Source: JAKPAM01 sp047601745
Lineage (GTDB): Bacteria > Pseudomonadota > Gammaproteobacteria > Burkholderiales > Burkholderiaceae_E
NCBI GenBank assembly: GCA_047601745.1
Contig: JASGIS010000001.1
Coordinates: 6,572,001 to 6,636,000 of the forward strand
Direction of reading: 5' to 3'
DNA length: 64,000 nucleotides
Shown one piece after another: positions 62,687 to 64,000 of this stretch (position 1 is its first letter; the number at the start of each line of letters is the position of its first letter). Under the pieces are notes generated by a model that was not told the origin of the DNA, ran no database searches, and saw nothing but the letters and a program-made list of their open reading frames with translations. Position numbers and translations under genes: made by a program.

Positions 62687-64000
62687 ATGAATCGTTATCC
62701 GATCTGGAAATACCTGCTGATCGTCGCCGCGCTGCTGTTCGGCATCGTCTACACGATACCGAACTTCTTCGGCGAGGCGCCGGCCGTGCAGGTGTCGAGC
62801 AGCAAGGCCACGCTGAAGATCGATACCGCGCTGATGGATCGCATCCAGTCGGCGCTCGGCTCGGCCGGCATCGATACGTCGGGCGTGATCTTCGACGGCA
62901 CGTCGGTCAAGGTGCGGTTCAACGACACCGACGCGCAGCTCAAGGCCAAGGACGTCCTGAACCATACGCTGAACCCGGACCAGAACGACCCGCTGTACGT
63001 GGTCGCGCTGAACCTGCTGTCGAACTCGCCGACCTGGCTGAGCCGGATCGGCGCCAATCCGATGGCGCTGGGACTGGACCTGCGCGGCGGCGTGCACTTC
63101 CTGCTGCAGGTCGACATGAAGCAGGCTTATGACAAGCGGATCGAATCGAGCGTCAGCGAGATCCGATCGCTGCTGCGCGACAAGAACGTGCGCCATGCCG
63201 GCATCGTTCGCGCCGGCAACGCGATCGAGGTGCGCTTTCGCGACGCCGAAACGATGGAGCGCGCGCGCGGCCTGCTGGTCGACAACCAGCCGGGCTTCGC
63301 GTTCGAGGCCGGCGGCAGCGGCACCGACCTGAAACTGACCGGCACGCTGCGCCCCCGCTTCGAGAAGGAAACCCTCGACGCGGCGATCAAGCAGAACATG
63401 ACGACGCTGAACAACCGCGTCAACGAACTGGCGGTGGCCGAACCGATCATCCAGCAGCAGGGCCCGGACCGCATCATCGTCCAGTTGCCCGGCGTGCAGG
63501 ACACCGCCAAGGCCAAGGACATCCTGGGCCGCACGGCGACGCTCGAGGCGCGGCTGGTCGACCAGTCGTCCGAGGCCCAGTCGGCGCTGATGGGCGGCGG
63601 CGCGGTGCCGTTCAACAGCGAGCTGTTCAAGGTCGGCCGCGGCGCGCCGGTGGTGCTGCGCAAGCAGGCGATCTTCACCGGCGAGCAGTTGACCGGCGCG
63701 CAGGCGACGTTCGACCAGGACCATCGCCCGGCGGTCTCGATCAACCTGAACGACGCGGCCGGCCGCGTGATGCGCGAGGTCTCGCGCGAGAACCTGCGCA
63801 AGCCGATGGCCGTCGTGCTGTTCGAGCGCGGACGCGGCGAGGTGCTGACGGTCGCCACGATCCAGTCCGAACTGGGCTCGCGCTTCCAGATCACCGGCAT
63901 GGAAAGCCCGCAGGCGGCCAACGACCTGGCGCTGCTGCTGCGCGCCGGCGCGCTGGCCGCGCCGATGGAGATCATCGAAGAACGCACGATCGGCCCGAGC
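62687..64000 (+). CDS. secD: SecD, protein translocase subunit (5' part)
   Basis: The first 438 codons of SecD, which uses the proton gradient to help pull proteins through SecYEG; the gene runs off the right edge. The first membrane helix (YLLIVAALLFGIVYTIPNFFG) is followed by the periplasmic P1 domain. LGLDLRGGVHFLLQVDM, NNRVNELAVAEPIIQQQGPD, RIIVQLPGVQDTAKAKDIL and LALLLRAGALAAPMEIIEERTIGPS (shown in part) are SecD landmarks. ATG 62687 gives the usual N-terminus MNRYPIWKY. Confidence 0.97.
   Translation, partial: MNRYPIWKYLLIVAALLFGIVYTIPNFFGEAPAVQVSSSKATLKIDTALMDRIQSALGSAGIDTSGVIFDGTSVKVRFNDTDAQLKAKDVLNHTLNPDQNDPLYVVALNLLSNSPTWLSRIGANPMALGLDLRGGVHFLLQVDMKQAYDKRIESSVSEIRSLLRDKNVRHAGIVRAGNAIEVRFRDAETMERARGLLVDNQPGFAFEAGGSGTDLKLTGTLRPRFEKETLDAAIKQNMTTLNNRVNELAVAEPIIQQQGPDRIIVQLPGVQDTAKAKDILGRTATLEARLVDQSSEAQSALMGGGAVPFNSELFKVGRGAPVVLRKQAIFTGEQLTGAQATFDQDHRPAVSINLNDAAGRVMREVSRENLRKPMAVVLFERGRGEVLTVATIQSELGSRFQITGMESPQAANDLALLLRAGALAAPMEIIEERTIGPS

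Overview
The window is chromosomal DNA of a high-GC betaproteobacterium, most likely Burkholderiales (Alcaligenaceae-like). The evidence is the queA-tgt and yajC-secD housekeeping pairs, several orphan Bug/TctC-type binding proteins, a cyanide-insensitive bd oxidase, diheme c4-type cytochromes, and dense, often 4-bp-overlapping operons. I made every assignment by reading the sequence; no database search was run.

Layout. 1-1785 (minus): the start of kdpA and an NhaA antiporter. 1868-14746 (minus): a long catabolic and uptake cluster. It holds a phospho-lyase-type class III aminotransferase, a hydroxylysine-kinase-like kinase, an acetylpolyamine-type deacetylase, an SDR, a GntR/FCD regulator, a DMT permease, a GhrA-like dehydrogenase, a peptide/nickel-type ABC importer and a class II aldolase. 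14864-24180 (plus): a FecI/FecR surface-signalling pair, a TonB-dependent receptor with a signalling domain and a strikingly AT-richer barrel, and a PvdRT-OpmQ/MacAB-like tripartite exporter. 24202-31363: an AraC-controlled alcohol/aldehyde oxidation cluster (MFS, SDR, AraC, GMC oxidoreductase, ALDH) carrying two copies of one 80-bp promoter/operator block.

31454-50852 is accessory and mosaic. It contains an SGNH hydrolase, an IclR regulator with a DUF1254 protein and a Bug protein, an IS607-family element (serine recombinase plus TnpB) between a truncated araC and a truncated higB, an intact higA, and an IS481-type element. Next come a cioAB-DUF2474 oxidase operon whose cioB has lost its middle, two cytochrome c genes, a DUF2970 protein and a MocR regulator. 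A gene graveyard follows (lrgB tail, fah head, Bug signal peptide) around a cyclase-family hydrolase, then a TetR regulator, another Bug protein and a CocE-type hydrolase. A tRNA-Leu(CAA) with a strong terminator marks the right border of this stretch.

51231-64000 returns to core-like genes: a GNAT enzyme, queA-tgt, a MaoC protein, an ABM monooxygenase, ChaC, a complete branched-chain-type ABC importer (livGFHM) with two tandem near-identical binding proteins, then yajC and the start of secD. The usual queA-tgt-yajC-secD order is split by about 8 kb.

Most notable: the duplicated AraC operator/promoter block; the in-frame internal deletion of cioB; the deacetylase-kinase-phospho-lyase trio, which suggests an uncharacterised hydroxy-amine catabolic route; the composition break inside the TonB receptor; and the TnpB element whose guide-side flank is a broken toxin gene.
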